Shown here: one piece after another, positions 53,401 to 62,900 of the stretch | Layout of the letters: every line of letters begins with the position of its first letter | Numbering within the stretch: the stretch's first letter is position 1 | From: Anaeramoeba flamelloides | Lineage: Eukaryota; Metamonada; Anaeramoebidae | Length of the DNA: 64,000 nt | Direction of reading: 5' to 3' | Assembly (NCBI GenBank): GCA_027625915.1 | Contig: JANTQA010000012.1 | Coordinates: forward strand, 11,432,501-11,496,500 | The notes under the pieces: model-generated | What the model was told of the DNA's origin: nothing | The model's database searches: none | What the model saw: only the letters and a program-made list of their open reading frames with translations | Made by a program: the position numbers and the translations under genes

Positions 53401-56400
53401 TTCTTAAATTCAAAAAAACTAACGAAAAGTGCCGGTCAAGTGCCGTAGAGTGCCTAGGTTTTCTTGGAGTTTTCTTGGAGTTTTCTGTTTTATTTATAAA
53501 ATCAATGGATTTTCGTTAGGTTTTTTTGAGTTTTCTATTTATTTAGAAAATCAATAGATTTTCGAAATAAAATAGAAAACCTCAAAAAAACCTAGAAAAC
53601 TTCAGAAATAAAATAGAAAACCTCAAAAAAACCTAGAACACTTCAGAAATAAAATAGAAAACCGCAAAAAAACCTAGAACACTTCACAAATAAACAGAAA
53701 ACTCAAGAAAACCTAACGGCAAACAGGAGGTAATTTTGTTGAATCACCTCTGTTCAATAATAAAAAAAAAAATAATAAAAAATAATTTTTTTTTCTGTCC
53801 ATGTCATTTTAATTTCAAAAACCCTTATAATAAGTTCAAAAAAGAATTCATAATGTTTGATTTTTAAATTCGATAATTATTAATAGAAACATTTAACATA
53901 TTGAAGAAAAAAAAAAAAAAAACCAGAGGGGTTTTTATCACTTTTAGAATTCAAATACAAATATTAGCAAGATTGTTTTAAGTTTGATTTTAAAATATGT
54001 GTTATTTTAAGAATTAATATTTAAGAATAAGTGTTACTGGTCATTTATATGTTATCAGCTTAAGGTTTTTTTTAAAAAAACTTGTTAGGATTGTAAATGA
54101 AGATTAGATTAACACTTTTTTACCTCTTTAATTTCAAAAATATAATGATAAAAATATATTTAGAAATTTAAAACTGTCAAAAAAAAAAATAATTACTTTT
54201 TGTAATTTCTTGATTGTTTATCAGGGCATTTTCAATTAGATTTTGATCAAAAAAAAAAATCACAAAAATAAAAATAAATCTGTTTCAAAATTAATTTCAG
54301 GTAAAATTTCCCCACTTTCAACCATGTTACAAAATCGTGAGCGTCATATTCGAATTCACAAATCAGTTGTGATAGCATTTTGAAAACATCTGGCAAAATA
54401 TATTAAATATTTTCAAACACAACATTAAACCAGAATAGGTTGTCAAGAAATTTTGGTAAGAGCAATTTCACAAATTAATTTCTTTTTAAATTATTTGATA
54501 CCATATTGCATTTTTTTTTTTTTTTTTTTTTTTTTTTGGCAACCATTTTATAGGGTAGTATTCCAATAAGTTTTGTATTTTTGGCTTGTAAAAATAAAAA
54601 TATTTATTTTCAGCCTATTTGTTGCATCAGCTAAATGTCAAAATATTTTTTTTAATAGTCATTTTAAAAAAGTGTGACAAAAATTTTTTTGAACAAGACT
54701 TAATACAGCAGATAAACTTTAATAAACCCATTTTCAGTTCATTATCAAAATTTTTTTTGTTCACACTTTTTTCAAACAGCGTTTTTGTTTGGTAAAATTT
54801 TATATTTGACTTTTTTTTTGTGAATTTTTTGCAACCGTTGTGATAGTTTTCTTATAAACGTTACAAAAACCACTAACAGTTATTTGAAACTAAAAAATAT
54901 CTGCTTATGTTTCTAAAAGATAATGTTTTTCAGAGACTTCTTCTGGTCAATTGAAATAGTGGTATTTGAACTTCAAATGGATAAAATTCCCATCTACTTG
55001 TCCAGTTTCGAGTTATAGTTCTGTGGTTTAGTTTTGTCTTAGATAATAAATTGGTTTTTAATATTGTAAAAGGATTTCCATCAAGCGTGCTGAGAAAACT
55101 TAATTTTTTACTTTTGTGCAAAATAAAAGCAAGTATCTCCAGGCACAAGAAAATGAAAAGAAATTTTGTTTTCATTTAAGAGATTAGCCCCACCAAGAAG
55201 AAGTCTAAAATTATAATATATTTTTATTAAATGTAAACCATATGAGTGCCACATGATTTGAATGTCTCAAAAAAATCGATTAGCAAAAGAGTACTATTAA
55301 GTTGATCTTATCAATTAAAAAATGATACTATGATTTACAAAAAATCCCAACAATTTTAGAAAAAAATCTGCATTTTGATACGAATTTTAAGAATGAACGG
55401 CCAATCTTGAGAACTTCAAAACTGAAAAATATCTTTCTGAAATTTGTCTTCAAATGTAGGATTAGTTGCTAAAAAATTCAATTTTTTTAAGCAAAAATAA
55501 AGAATTATCTCAAGAGATTATTTTGATAAATTATTTTAGCCGAGTGAAAATATATTGAAAATACAACTAGCTTCAGAAAAAGGAAACTAAAGTAATCAAT
55601 TTTTGGGTATTTCTGTTGATACTGTTAATTATAAAATTAAAAGTTCAAAATTTTCTTTCAGCTTTCCCAAAAAAAATAATCCCATTCTCAAGAATTAAAA
55701 CAAATCATCAAAGTCTCCAATTCTATAAGGTAAATTAATAATTTAAACTGATTTATGGAATTAAAAAATTGAAATGTTACATGATTTAAAAAAGCTTTTT
55801 TAGGAAAGCTGAATGAAAATTTGTTTCCATTTACTGTAGTCAAAATAAAGCGTGCAAAAAAATTTAATCCGTGTTTCAAAATAAAAAGCGTGTTTTTTTT
55901 TGTTATAGAAGACCTATACATCAACCGATGATGGAAACTGATAATAAACCCTAAATAAATATGGTATTGGTTTCTTAAAGTTCTATTATTTGAAAATAAA
56001 TTTGAAAAATGAGGGATCAAATTGCAAAAATTTATCTCAAAAAATAGAGTTATTTTTCATAAAAAATTTTGAGCATCAAAAAAACAAAAAAATTTAAAAA
56101 AAATTGGGAAAATTACGAAAAATTTTCAACAAATTGCATGAATAATTTAAATTTTACTGAAAATATCCAGGTGTTTACTTTTAAAATTGATTTGAACTTA
56201 GGTATACTATTTAATAGTAAATTGGATGTTTCCTTGAAACAAGAAGAAAAAAAAGCATGGATTATATTTTGAAACACTGATTATAGTTGTTGGGCAGGCA
56301 TTATTTTGATCACTGTATTTTGTAACAAATAATGTGTAATTCTTGAAATTATACAATTGAAAAAATAGTTCTTTTGGAGAGTTCAAAATATTAATTTTTT

Positions 56401-58109
56401 AAACAATGAAATATCATTATTTTTGGGTTTCTTTGATGGAAAAAAAGAAAAAAAAAATATGCTTTTTTTTTACTGTTATTTAAATTATAAGTGGTAATAA
56501 TTTTCACTTGGTTTTCAATCTCATTTTTCGAATAGAGCCACAAAGATCAACTTACTTCTTATAACTCTCTTTATTTGAAAAGAAAATGGAAAAGGAAGTG
56601 AAAATTGTTTCCCATTTATAATTCAAATATCAATAAATAGACCAATTTCAGAAATGAAGTGGAAAAAAAAAAGAAAGTCCAAAATTCCCAGTGGTTTTCT
56701 CTTTTTAAGTGAAGTGGTTTTTCATTGAATTTGATTGAAAAAAAAATATTGAAAAATATAAAAAAATATAAAAAGAAAAATTAAAAAAAAAAAGAACAAA
56801 GAAAAAAGAAAATGGTTACATTTTCAGTTGAATCCTTTTGTTTCATTGATTTTACTGCTAACCAAAACATAATATTTTCCTGGCACAGTTGTGACACCAA
56901 GAAATCCCTAAAATAATCAACTGCAATTGGAATTTTGAACAGAGTCTGAAGTGAATCTATTGTAAATTTTTTTTTGTTTTTTTTGTTTCTTCTTTTGCCG
57001 ATGTATTTGGAAAATTCTTTATTGTTACCCTTCTTAAATATATGTGGAATTGATTGCGCGTCTTGAATTTTGGTTAGACTTTCTTTGCTCTTTCTGGAAT
57101 CATTTTCTTTGGGCAAAAGAATTTCAGATGCGGAACGTCTATTTACCTTCGTTAGTTGGCTTGTTTTTGATGAAGAATGTGATGCTGTATTTGAAAAAGA
57201 GAGATCAGTTCTGTTATTGCTACTCTTTGGCAGCTCATTGGAGGAAGATACTGAAGTGAACTCAGAATCTGTACTTAGCATGTCTTCAGAGTTCCCGTCA
57301 ATGGTGCTGTAGAGCGTTTCGTCACCAAGCAATTCCTTCATTTCCAAGATCTCACGTTTAATTTTTCGGTTTTCCCTTTTCCCAATTTGGATTTTCTCCA
57401 TTGCTTCCTGCAGCCTTTGTTCAATTGTGATGAAGCCAATGGAAGTGTTTGACTTTAATTTGTTTTGGTAGATCAGCTTTTTTTTACGCTTATCCAATAA
57501 GCTCATTTCTTCGTTGAGCTTGTTTAATTCTTTTGTGTCAGACAGGATTTTTATGAGCACTCCTTTTGGTAACTTTGTTTTCCATGTGCCGTCTTTGTCT
57601 TCTTCATTGATTGTTTGGGATTCACTTTTGGATTTTGTTCTTAAAATTTTTAAAGTGTTTGTCTCAGATGTGTATTTCTTTAATTTTTCATTTTTTTTAT
57701 TAAGTGTCTCAACGATGTTCTCAATTTCGCTATTTGATTTGAAATTCTCGATTTTTTTTTGTAATTTTTCAATTTTGTTCTTCTTTTCATTTAAGATTTT
57801 TTTTTTTTGATCATTGTAGGGCTTGAGGATCTTTTTGACATCTTCAATTTCTTTTTTAGTACTAAAAAGACTCTCCCTTATTATTTTGTTTTCTTTTTCA
57901 TGTGGATCTATTTGGCTTCTCGTTTGTTGAATTTTCTGTGTGAGCGAAAAGCTAGATCCTGTATTTTTATGGAGGGACAGTAACTTGAATTCTAATTCTT
58001 GGATTTTGGCAGTTAAAGATCGACACAACCTTTCTGCTCGTTCTTCTTTTTCTTTTTCTTCTTCTTCTTTTTTTTTCTTTTTTTTTTTCTTTTGGCTTTT
58101 TAACCACAT
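50455..58109 (-). CDS. Coiled coil-RGS-DUF547 protein, RGS domain split by a 5.2-kb intron
   Basis: Exon 1 (58109-56820, 430 codons) encodes a Lys/Glu coiled coil, a Ser-rich stretch, and the first half of an RGS domain: IDSLQTLFKIPIAVDYFRDF, then SQLCQENIMFWLAVKSMKQ. Exon 2 (51606-50455, 384 codons) starts with INKSSKKIFQTYILYESPFE and continues INIQSNLREKL and FDEAHDAVLEHMI, which is the second half of RGS. A DUF547 domain follows (about 565-720; LCFFLNVYNLLTVHGFL, RDSIYLISGNYYSLNDIFNG). Both splice sites fit (donor GTAACC after codon AAT, acceptor TTTTTAG before CAA) and both exons are whole-codon. The join gives normal RGS spacing between the FWL helix and the KIFQTYI helix. The product would be 813 aa. 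RGS domains speed GTP hydrolysis by G-alpha subunits; DUF547 has no known activity. Two separate broken genes is the alternative, but neither half alone has a complete RGS fold. Confidence 0.8.
52818..53155 (-). mobile_element. tRNA-derived SINE with perfect 10-bp target duplication
   Basis: A 338-bp insertion in family A copy 2, flanked by GACTCCTTTT at 52808-52817 and 53156-53165; copy 1 has a single GACTCTTTCATTTC at the same point (about 30057). Read on the minus strand it begins ATTGGTAAGGGTTAAGTGCT and continues CAAGAGCGCTTGATCTGTTA. This resembles a tRNA D-arm (GCTC..AGAGCGC) and an anticodon arm with loop CTGTTAA, as in tRNA-Asn. It then has a 260-bp unrelated body and ends in AAAAAATT. 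Layout and duplication length fit LINE-mobilised SINEs; the LINE tail at 4.6-5.2 kb is a candidate partner family only by inference. Confidence 0.75.
53316..53717. repeat. Hairpin array 3: clean 402-bp insertion in family A
   Basis: Copy 1 of family A reads GAGTTTCA-GGCAAATAGG near 30210. Copy 2 reads the same left and right flanks with 402 bp between. The insert starts TTCAAGTGCCGTAGAGTGCA, contains several palindromes (AATTTTCTTTTTATTTCTTA-type arms, and GGTTTTTTTGAGTTTTCTAT with several partner copies) and ends CAAGAAAACCTAAC. Near 53580-53690 a 40-odd-bp unit (AAATAAAATAGAAAACC plus AAAAAAACCTAGAA) is repeated three times. Linkers match those at 17671 and 26050. Confidence 0.8.
55180..55630. 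mobile_element. TTAA-site MITE family, truncated copy 3
   Basis: TTAA (55176-55179) is followed by GAGATTAGCCCCACC. The body then aligns with the inverse of 24523-23773 (blocks AAAAAATCGATTAGCAAA, AAAATCTGCATTTTG, GATTAGTTGCTAAAAAATTC). The far end is missing and family C sequence follows from about 55650. Confidence 0.7.
55680..56280. repeat. Family C remnants in opposite orientations
   Basis: The minus strand of 55688-56020 reads ILKHGLNFFARFILTTVNGN and FSFSFPKKAFLN. The plus strand of 56135-56272 reads KIDLNLGILFNSKLDVSLKQ. The first matches the second half and the other the first half of the peptide seen at 24965-24800. This looks like pieces of one dead mobile-element gene, rearranged head to head. 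The class is unknown. Confidence 0.5.
56483..56625. mobile_element. Short TATTTGAAT-type MITE, copy 3
   Basis: AATTATAAGTGGTAATAATTTTCACTT at its left is inverse to AAGTGAAAATTGTTTCCCATTTATAATT at its right; the centre has the CTTACTTCTTATAACT block shared with the 28-kb copies. It lies 190 bp downstream of the exon 1 splice donor of the RGS gene, inside the intron. Confidence 0.6.
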
Positions 58110-58434
58110 TGGAACTGTGTTTTTTAGAGTTGATTTTTTGTGTCAAAATTTATTTTGTTGAGGGAAAAGTTAAAAAAATAATTTCTAGTTTTTTTTTTTG
58201 TTGGATTAATCTTTTGCAAAGTGATCAATTAAAGTCTGGAGATAAATTTTAGATAACAGTAAATGTGTGTTATCTCTTTTTGATAGTTTTTGCTTTTACA
58301 AAGAAATATTCTTCTTACTTCTTTTAAGTTGTTCAATATTGCAACCTCAATAAAAGTTTTGATTCTTCTTACAGGGTCTAGTTACTTTTTTTAAGACCAG
58401 TCTTGTTTAATGATACTTGAATGTAAAGCAAATT
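58110..58434. other. Upstream region of the RGS-DUF547 gene
   Basis: A/T-rich with no recognised element. Sequence before the ATG contains a possible acceptor (AAAAAACACAG, minus strand near 58120), so a 5' exon further upstream cannot be excluded. Confidence 0.4.
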
Positions 58435-58985
58435 TTCCTCTAAGGCTGACCGGTTTGTGTCACTGAGGAGAAGTTAAGAAGTAAAAGGGGTTGTTATTGA
58501 ACAAAATCACATTAGTTACAAACTTGTCTAGAAAAATTTGGTTTATAAAAGAATATTAATTATTGTTGTCTCAAGTTAAAAATATACATTATATTTGAAA
58601 AACAAACAATTGCCGAAAAAAATCGGCACTTTGAGACAATTTTAGAGATTGAACTGTTAATAACAAAACTTCAGAAGTACAAAATATCTTGCTTCAATTA
58701 GTCTCAAAAGGTAGATTAGTTTCTGAAAAATTATATTTTTTTTAAATATCAAATAATTAATTAACTCAAGAGATTATATTGATAAATTATTTCAACCAAT
58801 TCGAAATATCTTGAAAATAAAAATACCTTCATGTAAAGGAAACCAAAATATGAATTCTAATTGATAGAAAAATTGAAATTAATAAAACTCAAAAAATAGT
58901 TACTTTTAGTGTTTTCATAATATTAATTACTTTAATAAAGGAATATTATTTTTTTGTTTCCATTTTTAAAAACTACAAAACAAGT
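58435..58985. mobile_element. TTAA-site MITE family, diverged copy 4
   Basis: Aligns with the same orientation as the 55180 copy: GGTTGTTATTGAACAAAA, AGATTAGTTTCTGAAAAATT, CTCAAGAGATTATATTGATA and the TAGTTACTTTTAG region. Neither terminus is intact. Confidence 0.6.
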
Positions 58986-59479
58986 ATATATGAACCAAAT
59001 GAATTATAAATCTACAGCTTAAATAAAACACCAAATTGAATTAGTAAAATATGATATAATATTACAGAAAAAAAATATTTTTTTTTGTGGAATAAATTAC
59101 TTCATATTTGACTTTTTTTTTTTTCCTACTTGAAAAATCATTAAAAAGACTGCACGAAGCATAGTTATTCAGTAATTTTTCATGTCGCCCAGTATTTATT
59201 AAATATTAGTCAATTATTGAATAAAATATAAAAATTTTTTAATAAATACTCAATATTCTAAATACTAGTTTGTAGGTTATTCCGCTCTAAAAAATGAAAA
59301 AACCAAACAATAAAATCTTTAAAAAAAATTCATTTTATACAAAATATTCATCTTCGTTTTTCAATACCTTATGATAATCACTAAAACCATTTTAAATATT
59401 TCCTATTTATATTGTATATTTTTAATCTATTGGGTTTCCCAATAGATTAAAAGGATTTATTATTAATATAAAACTATTT
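58986..59479. other. Intergenic with a perfect 15-bp hairpin
   Basis: No gene. TTTTAATCTATTGGG (59420-59434) and its exact inverse (59438-59452) are separated by TTT, the cleanest short hairpin in the window. It may be a tiny inverted insertion or an RNA hairpin; it is not near a gene end. Confidence 0.6.
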
Positions 59480-60080
59480 TTTAAAAATTTTGAATCAGAT
59501 TATAATTTTAATGGTAGTTTTGAGGGTTTATCATATATTCTGATCAAAAAAAAAGTGTCAATTTTTTTTTTTTTCTTTTTCAAATTTTTGTCTTTCTTTT
59601 GTTTTTTTTTTTACTTTTTTTTTTTTTCTTGTTTTTCTTTTTGTTCTTCTTTTTCTTTTTCTTTTTCTTTTCTTTTTTTTTTCTAATTTAGATTTTTTTT
59701 AGTTTTTGTTTTTCTTTTTGTTTTGTTTTTTTCTTTCTTTTTCTTTTCTTTTTTTTTCCTAATTTATATTTTTTTTAGTTTTTGTTTTTCTTTTTTTTTG
59801 AAAAATTTCTTTTTTTTTTGATACATTTTTTTTTTGCAAAAGATCAAGTGGAAAAAAAAAAGATCTTCGGAAAGACAAATAATCACTAAGAAAATTTCGA
59901 ATAGGTAAGGTTTTTTAAAATGAATTTAATTATAAGCAAAAAATCTTGTTGTAAACTTTTTTTTCAATGAGAGTTCATTAATTAAAAATATTTAAGGCTC
60001 ATTTCAAAAATTGTGACTCACTTTTTTTTTTAGTTTTTGTTTTATTTTTGTTAATTTTTGAAATCTCGGGTTTTTATATA
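59480..60080 (+). repeat. Dispersed repeat family D, copy 2
   Basis: A pyrimidine tract of about 270 bp with internal repeats of TTTTTAGTTTTTGTTTTTCTT (about 59693 and 59774), then the core GATCAAGTGGAAAAAAAAA, AAGACAAATAATCACTAAG and CATTTCAAAAATTGTGACTC shared with 19110-19560. Longer than copy 1 through expansion of the pyrimidine part. Confidence 0.6.
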
Positions 60081-60149
60081 ACAAGAATGATTTAAAAGTG
60101 AATTACGAAGCAGATTTAATTATATGTTGTTCTTGAATACTAAAAGATA

Positions 60150-60195
<46 letters not shown>

Positions 60196-60555
60196 ATTAT
60201 TTCAGTTGATTTACAATTTTTGAAATGGAGTTTATTATAACTAAGTGTTATTTGTTGATGTTAAATTCATACAAAATCATGCATTCTTGAATATGAAAAA
60301 TGGATAAATTTTTTGGACTATAATAAATATTAATATAAAAAGTTCCAATTTGAATTTATTATAATTTCAAATTCTACAAAGTCAGTTGAATTATTTTTTG
60401 AATATGCCAATGATTTAAATGCTGAAATAAAAAGGTAATTAATTTGTTTAATGATGAAACAAAAAACTTACAAAACCAAATGATATTTTTTAATATTTTT
60501 AATTTTATCTACATATTATTTTATTTCAATTTTTCTTTTTTATTAAATAATGTTA
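60081..60555. other. Spacer with a (TA)n tract
   Basis: Contains an AT dinucleotide run of about 38 bp ending near 60188 and otherwise nothing recognisable up to the MITE at 60556. Confidence 0.5.
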
Positions 60556-61378
60556 CAGTCAAACCTGAAAACCTGGATTTTTCAAAAAGCCAGTTATTCC
60601 ATTTTTCTGATCAATTGGAGATATTAGTAAAAAGTCAAAAATATATTCCCATTTTACAGACCAATAATACAATAACCAAGCAACTTATAACCGTTCCAAT
60701 TGGGGTATTTGTTAAATATTTCGAATCCAACAATTTTAACTCTTTGGTGAAATCAGAAAACAAAAAAATATAAAATTTGTAAAATTAATTGAGAACATTA
60801 CTCAAAATGAAAATGCTGTTTTGATTTTAAATTTTAAAATAAAAAAATTTTTCATCATTTTAAAATATTTGCAAGAATTTGAATTTGAGAGAGGTCTTCA
60901 TTATTGTGAATTTTCATGAAATTAAGAAAACCATTTTGTAAAATAATAAATCCTCTAAGGTTCCCAATCGAAATTTAATATTTTGAAAAAAATCTTAAAA
61001 GAAAGATATAAAGTAGATAAAACTCTTATTTCATAAATGCAACAACAACATAATTCTTATATAGATGATTTCTAATAAATTTACTATTTATCTAAAGATA
61101 AAATCACAATAAATTTGATTTTTAATTTTCACTCATGTTCTCAATTAATTTTACAAATTTTGGATTTTTTTGATTTCTAAATTCACCAAAGAGTTAAAAA
61201 TGGTGGATTCAGAATATTTAGCCAATACACCAATTGGAACAGTTATAAGTTGCTTGGTTATTCGATTATTTGTCTGTAAAATGGGATTATATTTTTGACT
61301 TTATACTAATATTTTCAGTTGATCAGAAAAATGGAATTACCGGGTTTTTGAAAATTTTCCAGGTTTTATTTTTGACTG
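60556..61378. mobile_element. Pogo/Tigger-like MITE, 823 bp
   Basis: Left end CAGTCAAACCTGAAAACCTGG, right end CCAGGTTTTATTTTTGACTG in inverse. The left end follows TA (60554-60555); the right flank has mutated to TT. Arms of about 240 bp pair (for example TGATCAATTGGAGATATTAG with CTAATATTTTCAGTTGATCA, and AACCGTTCCAATTGG with CCAATTGGAACAGTT). CAGTCAAACC is typical of pogo/Tigger-group Tc1/mariner termini. No transposase. The open frame across its left arm is not a gene. Confidence 0.8.
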
Positions 61379-62805
61379 TTATTATTAATTGGGGAAAGTC
61401 TTTGTGTCTGTAATTTGAAATTTATTGTGGAAAAAATCAAGTAAAAAGACCAACGGAAGGGATACATTTTTTAATATTTTTTAGAGTTTGTTGATATTAC
61501 TTTGTTAAAATAATAAAACATACTATTTTAAAAAAAGCTATGTAAATAAACGATTTTTCAACTTCAAATGTTTACAACTTGTTTAAGAAAATGTGATCTT
61601 TCCTATTTGGATATCAAAAAAAAAAAAAAAATTAATCAAAATTGAAAATTGCCTAACTGGTTCTGTATTTAAATTGAGGTGGGGTCAGTAAATATTCAAA
61701 AAAATACCTAATCCAATTGAAGAAAAAATTGAAAAAAGTTAACAGTATCTTGGAAAAGAAAAATCAAGTAAAAATCTAATTACTACAAGACCAAACTTAC
61801 TTTCAATTATATTTTTAGAAATGAATTATTGTGTTAAAATGATTGCTCTATTTTTTTACATTTTTGTAAAGTTAAAAATTCAACATATTTTTGAATGATT
61901 TTAAAAAAAATCTCATTTTCTTTGAAAAGGGAAAGAAATCCAATGGTTTGTAAAGGAAGTGAAATAAAATACACTTTTAAAAAAAAACCTCATTTGGCAA
62001 ATAACCCAACATAAATAATCTAGTTAATTTCAAAAAATTACAATAATTATTTTAAACTGGTAAAAAAATATAATTTTTTGATTCAAAGAACAATTCAAAT
62101 CAAATTTTTCTCTTTGTTGAACAAAAAAATCATAAAAAAAAACTAAAGAATCAAATTAAATATTCTCCCAAAATACTTTTTGTAAAAGCTCTATAATTCA
62201 ACTTATAAGATTAAAAAATACTTATTAATTTGATTAATTCACAAACAAATATTAATAACACGATCTTGATTCTTTCAGTGAGGTATTAATAACCCAAAGA
62301 TAAACAGTATCAATAGGATTAACTATTATTTCTCAATTTTTTTTTGGATAAAATATTAAATATTTTTAAACAAATAAAATTTATTACTAATTAATAAATC
62401 TAATAAAAAAAAAATAGATTTTATCAATTAACTGATTTTAATAATAACAGTTTATGTATACACTCTGAATATTTAAAAAAACAATAATAATACCTAATCG
62501 TTAAAATTTCGTGAAATTTAATATATTATCCTAATAAATAAAAAAATATAATATCATTAAACGTGATTTAGATTGACTTAACTAAAATATTGTGCAAAAT
62601 TAAAACAAAAGATCAGAACAGATCAAATGGTAGATAAAAATAATTAAGAATTTATTTTTATTTTTCTTAAGGTTTAAAAACAAATTTAAAAAATGTAACT
62701 GAAAATCAATATTTGTATAAAAAAGGAAACAAACAAAAAAAAATGAATGAATAAAATATTAAATTAAATGAATAAAATTCAAATTCAAATAAATAATAAA
62801 AAGTA

Positions 62806-62843
<38 letters not shown>

Positions 62844-62900
62844 TATTTGCCAAAAAGATTGATCGAAATTAGCATCTGAATTAAATAAATAAATGATTAA
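61379..62900. other. Intergenic, 3' of the importin-like gene
   Basis: No gene or clear repeat family. A (TA)n run lies at about 62803-62840. The gene-proximal part is simply A/T-rich. Confidence 0.5.

Larger units (their letters stand above)
52287..53772 (+). repeat. Dispersed repeat family A, copy 2 (interrupted twice)
   Basis: Same family and orientation as 29322-30268, but split by the SINE at 52818-53155 and the hairpin array at 53316-53717. The 31-bp minisatellite region of copy 1 is replaced by a short sequence here. It lies on the antisense strand of the RGS gene intron. Confidence 0.8.
51607..56819 (-). other. 5,213-bp intron filled with nested repeats
   Basis: Bounded by GTAACC (56819) and TTTTTAG (51607) on the minus strand. 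It contains family A copy 2 with a SINE and a hairpin array inserted in it (52287-53772), a TTAA-site MITE fragment (55180), family C remnants (55680-56280) and a short MITE (56483). Stretches 51610-52286 and 53773-55179 hold only A/T-rich DNA, apart from a GGGGGGTAACCCC-type mini-palindrome near 52220, a T run at 54511-54537 and one TATTTGAACTTCAAATGG word near 54962. Other introns in the window are 120-173 bp. Confidence 0.75.

Noticed and set aside
53400-53717. CRISPR-like repeat array
   Set aside because: Units are contiguous palindromes without unique spacers in a eukaryotic intron; no cas-like genes.
29322-53772. Family A as solo LTRs
   Set aside because: No TG..CA termini or target duplication; the TGG motif lies in the middle of the repeat rather than after its end. 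Kept only as an untested idea.
60444-60773. 109-residue frame with a hydrophobic start
   Set aside because: It runs across the left arm of the pogo-like MITE and matches its inverted right arm at DNA level.
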